From: Chitinophagaceae bacterium UBA3961
Lineage (GTDB): Bacteria > Bacteroidota > Bacteroidia > Chitinophagales > Chitinophagaceae
Assembly: GCA_002385265.1 (NCBI GenBank)
Contig: DGDD01000195.1
Coordinates: 1-9,235 of the forward strand
DNA: 9,235 bases
Direction of reading: 5' to 3'
Positions 1 to 6,195 of the stretch are shown here, piece by piece. A program made the position numbers and the translations under genes. The notes beneath the pieces were generated by a model. It was not told where the DNA came from and searched no databases. It saw only the letters and a program-made list of their open reading frames with translations. Each line of letters begins with the position of its first letter. Position 1 is the stretch's first letter.

Positions 1-385
1 TGAACCTTTCATTTACAATGAAGATGGTTCGCTTCATTTGCAAGCCGGCTTGCAAGCAAACGCCGATACCTTTTTTGTGAAGCAAGTGCAGTATACCAAC
101 AACCTGTTGGAAAAACTGGTGGATGAGATTATTCAAACTGAGAAGAATCGGCCATTTGTAATTCTTTTACAAGGAGATCATGGCTTTAAAGTTGAAGAAA
201 AGGATCCTCTATTTGAAAAAGAGAGTTGGAGTACCTATTTAGCGATCTACTCATCTAACAGAAAATCCCATCGAATGCACGATGGGATGAATCTTGTTAA
301 TACGTACCGGAATCTTTTTTCTGATTTGTTTGGTATTGACTTGAAGCCACTTCCAAGCAAACAGTATCTCTTAAGATATCGTTAG
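1..385 (+). CDS. Sulfatase / phosphoglycerol-transferase-like membrane enzyme, C-terminal fragment
   Basis: Only the last ~128 codons are present; the frame is open from base 2, so the start lies upstream of the window. The fragment contains VQYTNNLLEKLVDEI followed by FVILLQGDHGFK. The Asp-His-Gly of that second motif is the late metal-binding motif of the alkaline-phosphatase/sulfatase superfamily, as in LTA-synthase-like enzymes. A further stretch, MNLVNTYRNLFSDLFG, matches the end of the catalytic domain in Bacteroidota members of this group, where the usual form is roughly VNTFR.IFN.YFG. Such proteins normally carry several N-terminal membrane helices and a periplasmic catalytic domain that transfers or hydrolyses phospho- or sulfo-esters. 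The helices are not in the window and the substrate cannot be told. The gene ends in TAG, overlapping by 4 bp the stop of the convergent acyl-CoA-binding protein gene. Superfamily assignment is good; the exact activity is unknown. Confidence 0.72.
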   Translation, partial: EPFIYNEDGSLHLQAGLQANADTFFVKQVQYTNNLLEKLVDEIIQTEKNRPFVILLQGDHGFKVEEKDPLFEKESWSTYLAIYSSNRKSHRMHDGMNLVNTYRNLFSDLFGIDLKPLPSKQYLLRYR

Positions 386-639
386 CCTTTCAACTTGTTG
401 ATGAGATCAATATATTCTTGCATCGCACCTTCTTTTGCTTTTCCTTTTAAAGCATTCCATGCTTCATATTTTGCTTTTGATACAAAATCGAATGGGTTTG
501 CCGGCGGATCCACGTTTACATCGCCTTCCGTTGCTTGTTTGTAGAGTGAATACAATTGAAGTAATGTATCGTTGCTGGGACGTTCAGATAATAACTTACT
601 ACTGCTTACTGCTTCTTCAAATAATGCTTTAAGATCCAT
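382..639 (-). CDS. Acyl-CoA-binding protein (ACBP)
   Basis: A small soluble protein of 85 residues if started at the ATG at 639. It binds medium/long-chain acyl-CoA esters and is expected to act as a cytosolic acyl-CoA carrier or buffer. The ACBP signature is plain: LLQLYSLYKQATEGDV, then a Pro-rich link with FDF, then KAKYEAWNALKG, and a final helix with the EYIDLI segment. The conserved Tyr, Lys and Trp ligand-contact positions are therefore present. Length fits the family (about 85-90 residues). The frame is open eight codons further to a TTG at 663, but those codons fall on a -7-like promoter box (661-668) and lie outside the usual domain, so the ATG is preferred. The gene follows the acetyltransferase on the same strand by ~55 bp. 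It ends in TAA overlapping the convergent stop. No lipid gene is next to it to specify its pathway. Confidence 0.9.
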   Translation of the reverse strand: MDLKALFEEAVSSSKLLSERPSNDTLLQLYSLYKQATEGDVNVDPPANPFDFVSKAKYEAWNALKGKAKEGAMQEYIDLINKLKG

Positions 640-660
640 GTTTAAGGGGGTTGATTTGTT

Positions 661-668
661 CAAAATTA
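661..668 (-). promoter_or_regulatory. Possible -7 box for the ACBP gene
   Basis: On the minus strand this reads TAATTTTG, a match to the Bacteroidota -7 consensus TAnnTTTG. It lies about 22 bp upstream of the ATG at 639. No good -33 element is visible 19 bp further upstream, so the gene could equally be read from the acetyltransferase transcript. Confidence 0.3.
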
Positions 669-693
669 CTAAAAAACAGCATATAAGGACTGC

Positions 694-1227
694 TTAACTG
701 TTGATAGTTTTATTTAATACGATGAACTCGAGGAATTGTTTTGGCAGCCCGAAAGCCGGATTATCCATTGGGAAGGGGCGTCGTTCGCCGGTTTTCGAAT
801 ATCCGTGACGCTCATACCAAGCGATCAATTCTTTTCGAATTGAAATCACAGTCATTTCAATGAAAACTTTATTGTTTGCTTTCGCAAATGAATCGGCTTC
901 AGCTAACAAAAACTTTCCAATACCGCCTCCCTGTAGTTCAGGATCAACTGTAAGCATTCCCAGATACAATCCATTTCCTTTGAGCTGGAGATTTACACAA
1001 CCATACAAAGTTCCATTGGTATCTTTTGCCAACAAAACATTCGAATTGGGATCTGAAAGTAGCTCAGTTAAAGACTGTTCAGTTGTTCGAACACCGTCTA
1101 ATAGATCTGCTTCTGTAGTCCACCCTTTTTTACTTGATTCGCCTCTGTAAGCACTGTTTACAAGCACATTGAGAGCAGGTACATCTGAAAAATCAGCTTT
1201 TGAAATGAATAATTGGGGTTTTGACAT
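694..1227 (-). CDS. GNAT-family N-acetyltransferase
   Basis: A 177-residue protein with a single GNAT fold, expected to transfer an acetyl group from acetyl-CoA to an amine. The acetyl-CoA pyrophosphate-binding motif A is clear: LTVDPELQGGGIGKFLL, with Q99-x-x-G-x-G (QGGGIG, residues 99-104) following beta strand 4. The late AWYERHGYSKTGE segment is the usual motif B region, with the conserved Tyr. Length is typical of a one-domain GNAT. The start is ATG at 1227. The gene is divergent from the CBS-domain gene with 78 bp between the starts; a partial -7-like box (GATCTTTG on the minus strand, 1247-1254) sits about 20 bp upstream. It is followed at ~55 bp by the ACBP gene. The substrate cannot be told from the sequence, and the neighbours do not suggest one. 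Confidence 0.88.
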   Translation of the reverse strand: MSKPQLFISKADFSDVPALNVLVNSAYRGESSKKGWTTEADLLDGVRTTEQSLTELLSDPNSNVLLAKDTNGTLYGCVNLQLKGNGLYLGMLTVDPELQGGGIGKFLLAEADSFAKANNKVFIEMTVISIRKELIAWYERHGYSKTGERRPFPMDNPAFGLPKQFLEFIVLNKTINS

Positions 1228-1305
1228 TCTTCACAAATTATTATGACAAAGATCAGCTTTTTACCGCGTATTTAGAACGAATTTAGGGTAGCAAAAAACA
1301 ATAAT

Positions 1306-1710
1306 ATGAGAACAGCAAAAGATGTATTACAACAGAAAGAAAAAAGTTTTCTTACTGTGAAGCCTGATGTAAAAGTGCTGGATGCTCTTCAGCTGATGAA
1401 TTCAGTGAATTTGAGCTATTTAGTTGTAATGGATGATTCCGGTTTCAAAGGCATTTTTTGCGAGCGAGATTATAGTAGAAACGTAATACTAAAGGGCAAA
1501 TCGAGTGACCAAACAGCTGTAGTAGAGGTTATGACCACTGACTTGCCAATGGTAGAATTAACTACAACCGTTGAGCAGTGTATGAACATTCTCAATACTA
1601 GGAAAGTTAGGTACTTGCTTGTTTTTGATGATCAACTATTTCAGGGGGTGATTACGATTAATGACCTTCTAAGACAGGTTATTCATAGTAGAGAAGAAGT
1701 TTTTGACTAG
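1306..1710 (+). CDS. Stand-alone two-CBS-domain protein
   Basis: A 134-residue soluble protein made almost wholly of one CBS pair (Bateman module). The first CBS motif covers roughly residues 10-65 and ends in GIFCERDYSRNVILKGK, the typical CBS pattern of a Gly-Ile strand followed by ERD and a helix. The second covers roughly residues 74-130 and ends GVITINDLLRQVI. Such modules usually bind adenine nucleotides (AMP, ATP, sometimes SAM or NAD) in the cleft and act as energy or ligand sensors. No catalytic or DNA-binding domain is attached, so any effect must come through a partner that cannot be named here. The start is ATG at 1306 with an A-rich leader and no Shine-Dalgarno sequence. The gene is monocistronic, ending in a strong terminator 25 bp beyond its stop. 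Confidence 0.9.
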   Translation: MRTAKDVLQQKEKSFLTVKPDVKVLDALQLMNSVNLSYLVVMDDSGFKGIFCERDYSRNVILKGKSSDQTAVVEVMTTDLPMVELTTTVEQCMNILNTRKVRYLLVFDDQLFQGVITINDLLRQVIHSREEVFD

Positions 1711-1734
1711 GCCTGTCTTACTAACCAAGTTCAT

Positions 1735-1767
1735 AAAAGCGTCTATTTCCAAATAGGCGCTTTTTAT
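1735..1767 (+). terminator. Rho-independent terminator of the CBS-domain gene
   Basis: AAAAGCGTCTATTT (1735-1748) pairs with AAATAGGCGCTTTT (1751-1764), giving 14 pairs with one T-G wobble. The 2-base gap means the innermost pair or two must open to form the loop. A T-rich run follows (1761-1770). The stem is 25 bp after the stop at 1710 and is separated from the lepA promoter by ~50 bp. Confidence 0.88.
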
Positions 1768-1815
1768 TTTGTTGTAGAAAATTGATAATCAGAACATTGT
1801 GGTTATAAACAATCC

Positions 1816-1846
1816 TTTCAGATACGCCTAAAATGTACTAGCTTTG
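1816..1846 (+). promoter_or_regulatory. Bacteroidota-type promoter of lepA
   Basis: TTTC at 1816-1819 stands 19 bp before TAGCTTTG at 1839-1846. The second box matches the Bacteroidota -7 consensus TAnnTTTG, and the first has three of four bases of the -33 consensus TTTG at the usual spacing. Transcription would begin near 1851-1853. That leaves only a few bases before the possible GTG start at 1860 but a normal ~22-nt leader before the ATG at 1875. Confidence 0.6.
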
Positions 1847-1874
1847 CAGTCCAATTAAAGTGGAGCATTTACAC

Positions 1875-3668
1875 ATGAAGCAAATCCGGAATTTTTGCAT
1901 TATCGCCCATATTGACCACGGTAAATCTACCTTGGCCGATAGACTGTTACAAGTGACCAATACCATTAGTGATCGTGATATGATGGATCAAGTGTTGGAT
2001 GACATGGATCTTGAACGGGAAAAAGGGATCACTATTAAAAGCCACGCAATCCAAATTAATTATAAACACAAGGATGGTCAGGAATACATTCTAAACTTGA
2101 TTGATACTCCTGGTCACGTTGACTTTAGTTATGAAGTTAGCCGTGCCCTGGCCGCTTGTGAAGGAGCTTTATTGTTGGTAGATGCAACTCAAGGGATCCA
2201 AGCTCAAACGATCTCAAACCTTTATCTGGCAATTGATAATGATCTGGAAATTATTCCGGTGATCAATAAAATTGACATGGATGGGGCCATGATTGAAGAA
2301 GTTGAAGATCAAATTGTAGATCTAATTGGTTGCAAGCGCGAAGATATTTTGCATGCTAGTGGTAGAACAGGATTGGGTGTAGAAGCCATTTTGGAAGCAA
2401 TTGTAGCTCGAATTCCAGCTCCTGAAGGGAATCCTGATGCACCTTTACAAGCGTTGATCTTTGATAGTGTTTTCAACTCTTTCCGAGGCATCATTGTTTA
2501 TTACCGCATTCTGAATGGAAAAATCAAAAAAGGCGATATCGTAAAGTTTGTTTCTACAGGCCAGGAATATGAAGCGGATGAAATTGGCATTTTGAAGCTG
2601 AAGATGACCGAGAAGAAAGAAGTTGGATGCGGAGATGTTGGCTATATCATTACCGGTATAAAAAATGCTAAAGAAGTAAAAGTAGGTGATACCATTACCT
2701 TGAAAACAAACGAAAATCCTGAAGCGATTAAAGGATTCGAGGAAGTGAAACCAATGGTATTTGCCGGTATTTATCCTGTTGTAACGGAAGATTTTGAAGA
2801 ATTAAGAGATTGCATGGATAAACTGCAGTTGAACGACGCTTCTCTTACTTATGAATTAGAGACCTCCCAAGCATTAGGATTTGGTTTCCGATGCGGATTC
2901 TTAGGACTTCTTCACATGGAGATCATCCAAGAACGATTGGAGCGTGAATTCAATCAAACCGTAATTACTACGGTTCCGAACGTGAGTTTTATTGCTTACA
3001 ATACAAAAGATGAAAAGGTAATCGTGAACAATCCGAGTGAAATGTTGGAACCTACCAATATGAACCGAATTGAAGAGCCTTTTATCAGAGCACAGATCAT
3101 TACAAAGCCTGATTATATCGGAAACATCATGACCCTTTGTTTGGGGAAAAGAGGTATTTTGATCAATCAGAGCTATTTAACTGCTACTCGTGTAGAACTG
3201 ATTTTTGAAATGCCCTTAACGGAAATCGTTTTCGATTTCTACGATAAGTTGAAAAGCCAGACACGCGGATACGCCTCATTCGACTACCATCCAATTGGGT
3301 ACCGCGAGGCAGATATTGTGAAGATGGATATTTTGTTGAATAGTGAAAAAGTAGATGCGTTGAGTGCGTTGATTCACAGAAGTCGTGCACAAGACTTTGG
3401 TAGAAAACTTTGCGAGAAACTGAAGGAGTTATTACCGCGCCAACAATTCCAAATTGCGATACAGGCAGCAGTTGGAGCGAAAGTACTGGCTAGAGAAAAC
3501 ATTAGTGCGATGCGCAAAGATGTTACCGCGAAATGTTATGGTGGTGATATTAGCCGTAAGCGTAAATTATTAGAGAAGCAGAAGGAAGGTAAAAAGAGAA
3601 TGCGTCAGATTGGAACGGTAGAAGTTCCTCAAGAAGCATTCTTGGCCGTTTTGAAATTGGATGATTAA
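1875..3668 (+). CDS. lepA: Elongation factor 4 (LepA), ribosome-associated GTPase
   Basis: A full-length LepA of 597 residues, matching the family's ~600. The GTPase domain has G1 AHIDHGKST (11-19), the switch I region with [10 protein letters not shown] (47-56), G3 DTPGHVDF (77-84) and G4 NKID (131-134). These are followed by the domain II barrel, the EF-G-like domains III and V ([20 protein letters not shown]) and the LepA-specific C-terminal domain rich in Lys/Arg ([17 protein letters not shown]). LepA binds the ribosome and promotes back-translocation or remodelling of stalled or initiating ribosomes under stress. An in-frame GTG at 1860 would add five residues, but [19 protein letters not shown] is the conserved beginning of the family. 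A GGAG at 1862-1865 also sits 9 nt before the ATG, so the ATG at 1875 is chosen. The gene is monocistronic with its own promoter and terminator. No motif is damaged. Confidence 0.97.
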   Translation: MKQIRNFCIIAHIDHGKSTLADRLLQVTNTISDRDMMDQVLDDMDLEREKGITIKSHAIQINYKHKDGQEYILNLIDTPGHVDFSYEVSRALAACEGALLLVDATQGIQAQTISNLYLAIDNDLEIIPVINKIDMDGAMIEEVEDQIVDLIGCKREDILHASGRTGLGVEAILEAIVARIPAPEGNPDAPLQALIFDSVFNSFRGIIVYYRILNGKIKKGDIVKFVSTGQEYEADEIGILKLKMTEKKEVGCGDVGYIITGIKNAKEVKVGDTITLKTNENPEAIKGFEEVKPMVFAGIYPVVTEDFEELRDCMDKLQLNDASLTYELETSQALGFGFRCGFLGLLHMEIIQERLEREFNQTVITTVPNVSFIAYNTKDEKVIVNNPSEMLEPTNMNRIEEPFIRAQIITKPDYIGNIMTLCLGKRGILINQSYLTATRVELIFEMPLTEIVFDFYDKLKSQTRGYASFDYHPIGYREADIVKMDILLNSEKVDALSALIHRSRAQDFGRKLCEKLKELLPRQQFQIAIQAAVGAKVLARENISAMRKDVTAKCYGGDISRKRKLLEKQKEGKKRMRQIGTVEVPQEAFLAVLKLDD

Positions 3669-3673
3669 AAAAC

Positions 3674-3779
3674 TAGGACATGATGCATCGTTTCTAAGAG
3701 ATGCGTTGTCTTACTTACAGTGAAAATTGATTTTGAGGCTACTACCATTTGCGGCGAAAGCCGCCTTCAAGCCATCACT
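3674..3779 (+). ncRNA. Candidate structured RNA in the lepA 3' region
   Basis: Between the lepA stop and its terminator lie two further folds. In the first, TAGGACA (3674-3680) pairs with TGTCTTA (3707-3713, one G-T), and after a 2-base bulge ATGCATC (3683-3689) pairs with GATGCGT (3700-3706, one T-G), leaving a 10-base loop. In the second, nested helices AGTGA/TCACT (3719-3723 with 3775-3779) and GGCT/AGCC (3737-3740 with 3770-3773) enclose GCGGC-GAAA-GCCGC (3751-3764), a stem with a GNRA tetraloop. With the terminator at 3792 this is an ordered array of three hairpins over ~150 nt. It may be a structured 3' UTR of lepA or a small RNA released from it. No convincing promoter is seen just upstream, and no known RNA family is recognised. 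Confidence 0.35.
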
Positions 3780-3791
3780 ACTTGCTTATTT

Positions 3792-3829
3792 TGCCAGAAT
3801 AGTACGAATATTCTGGCATTTTTTATTTT
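3792..3829 (+). terminator. Rho-independent terminator of lepA
   Basis: TGCCAGAATA (3792-3801) pairs perfectly with TATTCTGGCA (3809-3818) around a 7-base loop. TTTTTTATTTTT follows. The T-tract is on the lepA side, so it works best for the plus strand; on the minus strand the stem is followed by AAATAAGC, not a T-run. The stop codon of the convergent secreted-protein gene (3823-3825) lies inside the T-tract, so that gene's transcript must run into this stem. Confidence 0.88.
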
Positions 3830-4869
3830 TGAGCACCGCCACCTGTCTTTTTCTTAGGTGGAACCGGGGCGGGAGTAGGAGTTGTTTTTTTAACCGGCTG
3901 CGGATTCGTAGTTCCTTTCTTATTTGTGTTTTTGTTACTATGCTCCTCTAGCTTCGACTCGTCGGCATTCCCATTTTCATCATAAAGCAAGCTTTCTTGT
4001 GGGAACTCCCCATCTTTCAATTTCTGATTAAAGATCTTATCAACGTGCACCCACTGACCTTCTTTCCATTTAAATGCTTCGTAATCGCCATCGGGAACAT
4101 AGGTGAATTTTTTTTCAGGTTCATCCGATTCTGAAATAAGATGATCAACAATAATCAGGTCTAGGTCAGGATCGTAATTAAAATATGTTTTAGCCTCTTT
4201 TTTATATTCAACGGAGTATCTAAACTGAGTAGGTTTCTTTATAGAATCTTCTTTGAAGGAAATGAAAGGGCCTCCAAAAACAGGTTGGCCTGTTTCGTCA
4301 AAATGCATGACTTCCATCCATTTTTTATTGCTGTTTACGGTGAAGTCGTCAAATCCAAGAAGCGTGTAGTATTTTTTACCTTTATGTTCTTTAACCACTG
4401 CCTTGTAATAAATAGCTCCTATCCAATTTTTCGCCGTTCGCACAGAATCCAAGGGCCTTGGCGTGTACATTGAATAGTCGAACAACGGATGACGAACCAA
4501 TGCGCCGTCTTTGGTATTCATTTGAATGACGCCTTTTTGGATCAGCACATACTCGTCTTTTTTCAATTGCCAAGTAAAAATTCTAAAAGCACTATCAGGC
4601 GAATACAATTTTGCAACGTTCATTGAATCAAAAGGGAAATAATAAGAATACGGCGTTTTTAAAGCACGCATTAGCACTCTCACAAATGAGCTGTCGGCTC
4701 TAAACCGCTCTGCAGGATTCTCACTGAATACCATTTTTTGAGAAAGCAACTTCAACGAATCGTCATAGGCAGTAAGCAGCGTTTTATCTGCCGACGAAAG
4801 TTTAGAAGGTTGGGCTTGAGCCGTACCAGCGAGTATTAATAGGATAGCTAAAAGACGTGTCAACTTCAT
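3823..4869 (-). CDS. Secreted protein of unknown function with Pro/Thr/Lys-rich tail
   Basis: 348 residues. The N-terminus is a standard signal peptide: MKLTR, a hydrophobic core LLAILLILAG, then TAQA with a likely signal peptidase I cut after Ala19. There is no lipobox Cys. The mature body (about 20-305) is rich in Lys, Tyr, Phe and Asp and has segments such as YYFPFDSMN, SAFRIFTWQLKKDEYVL and YYTLLGFDDFTVNSNKKW. These resemble, from memory, a conserved uncharacterised secreted family of Bacteroidota; no enzyme motif is seen. The last ~45 residues are low-complexity (Asn, Thr, Pro, Lys, ending KKKTGGGAQK), likely disordered. No type IX sorting domain is recognisable. A -7-like box lies at 4892-4899. 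The gene starts 69 bp after the end of gmhB on the same strand, so read-through from the glycan operon is possible. It is convergent with lepA. Export is well supported; the function is unknown. Confidence 0.82.
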   Translation of the reverse strand: MKLTRLLAILLILAGTAQAQPSKLSSADKTLLTAYDDSLKLLSQKMVFSENPAERFRADSSFVRVLMRALKTPYSYYFPFDSMNVAKLYSPDSAFRIFTWQLKKDEYVLIQKGVIQMNTKDGALVRHPLFDYSMYTPRPLDSVRTAKNWIGAIYYKAVVKEHKGKKYYTLLGFDDFTVNSNKKWMEVMHFDETGQPVFGGPFISFKEDSIKKPTQFRYSVEYKKEAKTYFNYDPDLDLIIVDHLISESDEPEKKFTYVPDGDYEAFKWKEGQWVHVDKIFNQKLKDGEFPQESLLYDENGNADESKLEEHSNKNTNKKGTTNPQPVKKTTPTPAPVPPKKKTGGGAQK

Positions 4870-4891
4870 GTTTTAAGGATGATTGGTGGTA

Positions 4892-4899
4892 CAAAACTA
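4892..4899 (-). promoter_or_regulatory. Possible -7 box for the secreted-protein gene
   Basis: The minus strand reads TAGTTTTG, an exact match to TAnnTTTG, about 22 bp before the ATG at 4869. No clear -33 TTTG lies at 19 bp. It suggests the secreted protein has its own promoter although it follows gmhB closely. Confidence 0.35.
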
Positions 4900-4938
4900 T
4901 CTTGTTATTTCAAGAAACGGTGCTACAGGTCTAAAATT

Positions 4939-5496
4939 TTAACGAGATTCTAAAGCTTTTGCTAAATCGAGTAAGGAATCAGCCCTGTAATCAACGGTTT
5001 CGTCATTTGGAACTTTGTCTTCACGGTTATGAATGTATACTGAAAAAGCACCGATGTTTCGAGCAAATTCCATGTCTCCTTTTGTATTTCCAACCATGAT
5101 TGATTTCGAAAAATCGATTTCAGGGAACTGTTCTTTTGCCTTGAACGCCATGCCCGGGTTGGGTTTTCTGCAAGGGTCACTATTTTCTGTTCCTTTGCAA
5201 TAAAGCATTAAATCCATGCGGCCACCGGCTTCTTCCATAGTACTTTTCATATTACTATGAATCCTAAGCAACTCCGATTCGGGCATTAAACCACGGCCTA
5301 CCCCACGTTGGTTGGTAACTAGCACGATTCTAGGAAATAGTTTAGAAAGCAATTTAATCGCTTCTAAAACACCGGGAAAGAACTCAAATTCTTCCCAATT
5401 CATAATATAACCATGAATATTGTCTACGTTGATCACTCCGTCTCTATCCAAAAAAAGCGTCCATTGATCATCGATTGTAGGTAGGGGTTTACTCAT
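4939..5496 (-). CDS. gmhB: D-glycero-D-manno-heptose 1,7-bisphosphate 7-phosphatase (GmhB-like, HAD superfamily)
   Basis: A 185-residue HAD-IIIA phosphatase expected to remove the 7-phosphate from D-glycero-D-manno-heptose 1,7-bisphosphate. Motif I is LDRDGVIN, with nucleophile Asp17 and acid/base Asp19. Motif II Thr61 is in LVTNQRGVGRG, motif III Lys111 in CRKPNPGM, and motif IV is VGNTKGD (135-141). Two details are unusual. The first acidic position of motif IV is Asn137 where Asp is common, leaving Asp141. The Cys-rich zinc loop that in E. coli GmhB and HisB-N has four ligands is shortened to Cys100 and Cys109. The ATG overlaps the hddC stop in the string ATGA, which implies translational coupling. 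It is the last gene of the heptose set. Histidinol phosphatase is the alternative for this fold, but the adjacent gmhA, hddA and hddC make the heptose role far more likely. Confidence 0.87.
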   Translation of the reverse strand: MSKPLPTIDDQWTLFLDRDGVINVDNIHGYIMNWEEFEFFPGVLEAIKLLSKLFPRIVLVTNQRGVGRGLMPESELLRIHSNMKSTMEEAGGRMDLMLYCKGTENSDPCRKPNPGMAFKAKEQFPEIDFSKSIMVGNTKGDMEFARNIGAFSVYIHNREDKVPNDETVDYRADSLLDLAKALESR

Positions 5497-6194
5497 AGTT
5501 TTGGTAGTTCAATTTGTGCTTTTTCGAAATCGGACGGAATTCCAATGTCAATAAAATAACCGTTTTGTATGGCTCCGGTAAAGTTCAACACTTTATAGAA
5601 TGCTTCATAGTACTCCTTTTCAAAAGAGAACTTCTCGGGTAATGCTTGCTCTAGTAAGCGGGGGATATTGATCAAGTACACTCCACCATTGATCAAGCCT
5701 TCCTCATAATATTGCTTTTCCTTGAATGCTATTATTCGAAAGTTTCCATCAATCGATACCGCTCCATATCTATCAAAATCCTTCATAGGCTTTAACGACA
5801 GCGTAGCATCGGCATTTGCTTTTTCGTGCAATGCTGCAATTTCAGGCAAATCAATTTGAAAAAGCGTATCACCATTCAGTACTAGTACATCGTTAGTATA
5901 AGCCGCTTTCGCTGCCAATTGAATGGCACCTCCTGTGCCCAAAGGCTGATCTTCAATTACTACCGAATAATTAAGCAGCGGGAATTCATTTTCTAAATAG
6001 TTGGTTATTATTTCATGTTTATATCCCAGCGAGAAGATAAATCGACTGATTCCCTGTTTTTGGTAATAGTTGATCACGTACCACAGAAATGGCTTTCCTG
6101 CTACAGGAGCCATGCATTTAGGCAGGTCGGGTACGGCCGATCTTAATCGAGTTCCTAAACCACCGGCCAATACAATTGCTTCTGTAATTTTCAT
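5493..6194 (-). CDS. hddC: D-glycero-alpha-D-manno-heptose 1-phosphate guanylyltransferase-like nucleotidyltransferase
   Basis: A 233-residue sugar-nucleotide pyrophosphorylase fold. Signature GGLGTRLR (11-18) with PKCMAPVAGKPF (25-36) binds the nucleotide and its phosphates. QPLGTGGAI (83-91) is the base-proximal loop, and NGD (107-109) supplies a metal-binding Asp. The reaction activates heptose 1-phosphate with NTP to give NDP-heptose, GTP in characterised HddC enzymes. The protein is short and lacks a C-terminal left-handed helix, as HddC does. The frame is open to a TTG at 6230 inside gmhA, but MKITEAIVLAGG is the family-like beginning, and its ATG at 6194 sits one base after the gmhA stop (TAG-T-ATG). 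The stop overlaps the gmhB start. GTP rather than another nucleotide, and heptose rather than another sugar, are inferred mainly from the neighbouring gmhA, hddA and gmhB. Confidence 0.88.
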   Translation of the reverse strand: MKITEAIVLAGGLGTRLRSAVPDLPKCMAPVAGKPFLWYVINYYQKQGISRFIFSLGYKHEIITNYLENEFPLLNYSVVIEDQPLGTGGAIQLAAKAAYTNDVLVLNGDTLFQIDLPEIAALHEKANADATLSLKPMKDFDRYGAVSIDGNFRIIAFKEKQYYEEGLINGGVYLINIPRLLEQALPEKFSFEKEYYEAFYKVLNFTGAIQNGYFIDIGIPSDFEKAQIELPKL

Positions 6195-6195
6195 A

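Noticed and set aside
860..1150. Plus-strand reading frame inside the acetyltransferase gene
   Set aside because: It is wholly antisense to a well-supported GNAT protein with an intact acetyl-CoA motif; its translation shows no domain.
1796..1813. Small inverted repeat ATTGT/ACAAT upstream of lepA as a possible operator
   Set aside because: Only 5 bp, AT-rich and with an 8-base spacer; such repeats are expected by chance in this composition.
3727..3951. Plus-strand reading frame across the lepA terminator
   Set aside because: It runs through the hairpin and terminator and antisense to the low-complexity tail of the secreted protein, begins on TTG and resembles no family.
4870..4938. Terminator after gmhB
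   Set aside because: Only a 5-bp TCTTG/CAAGA stem without a T-run is present on the minus strand, which is not enough to call a terminator.
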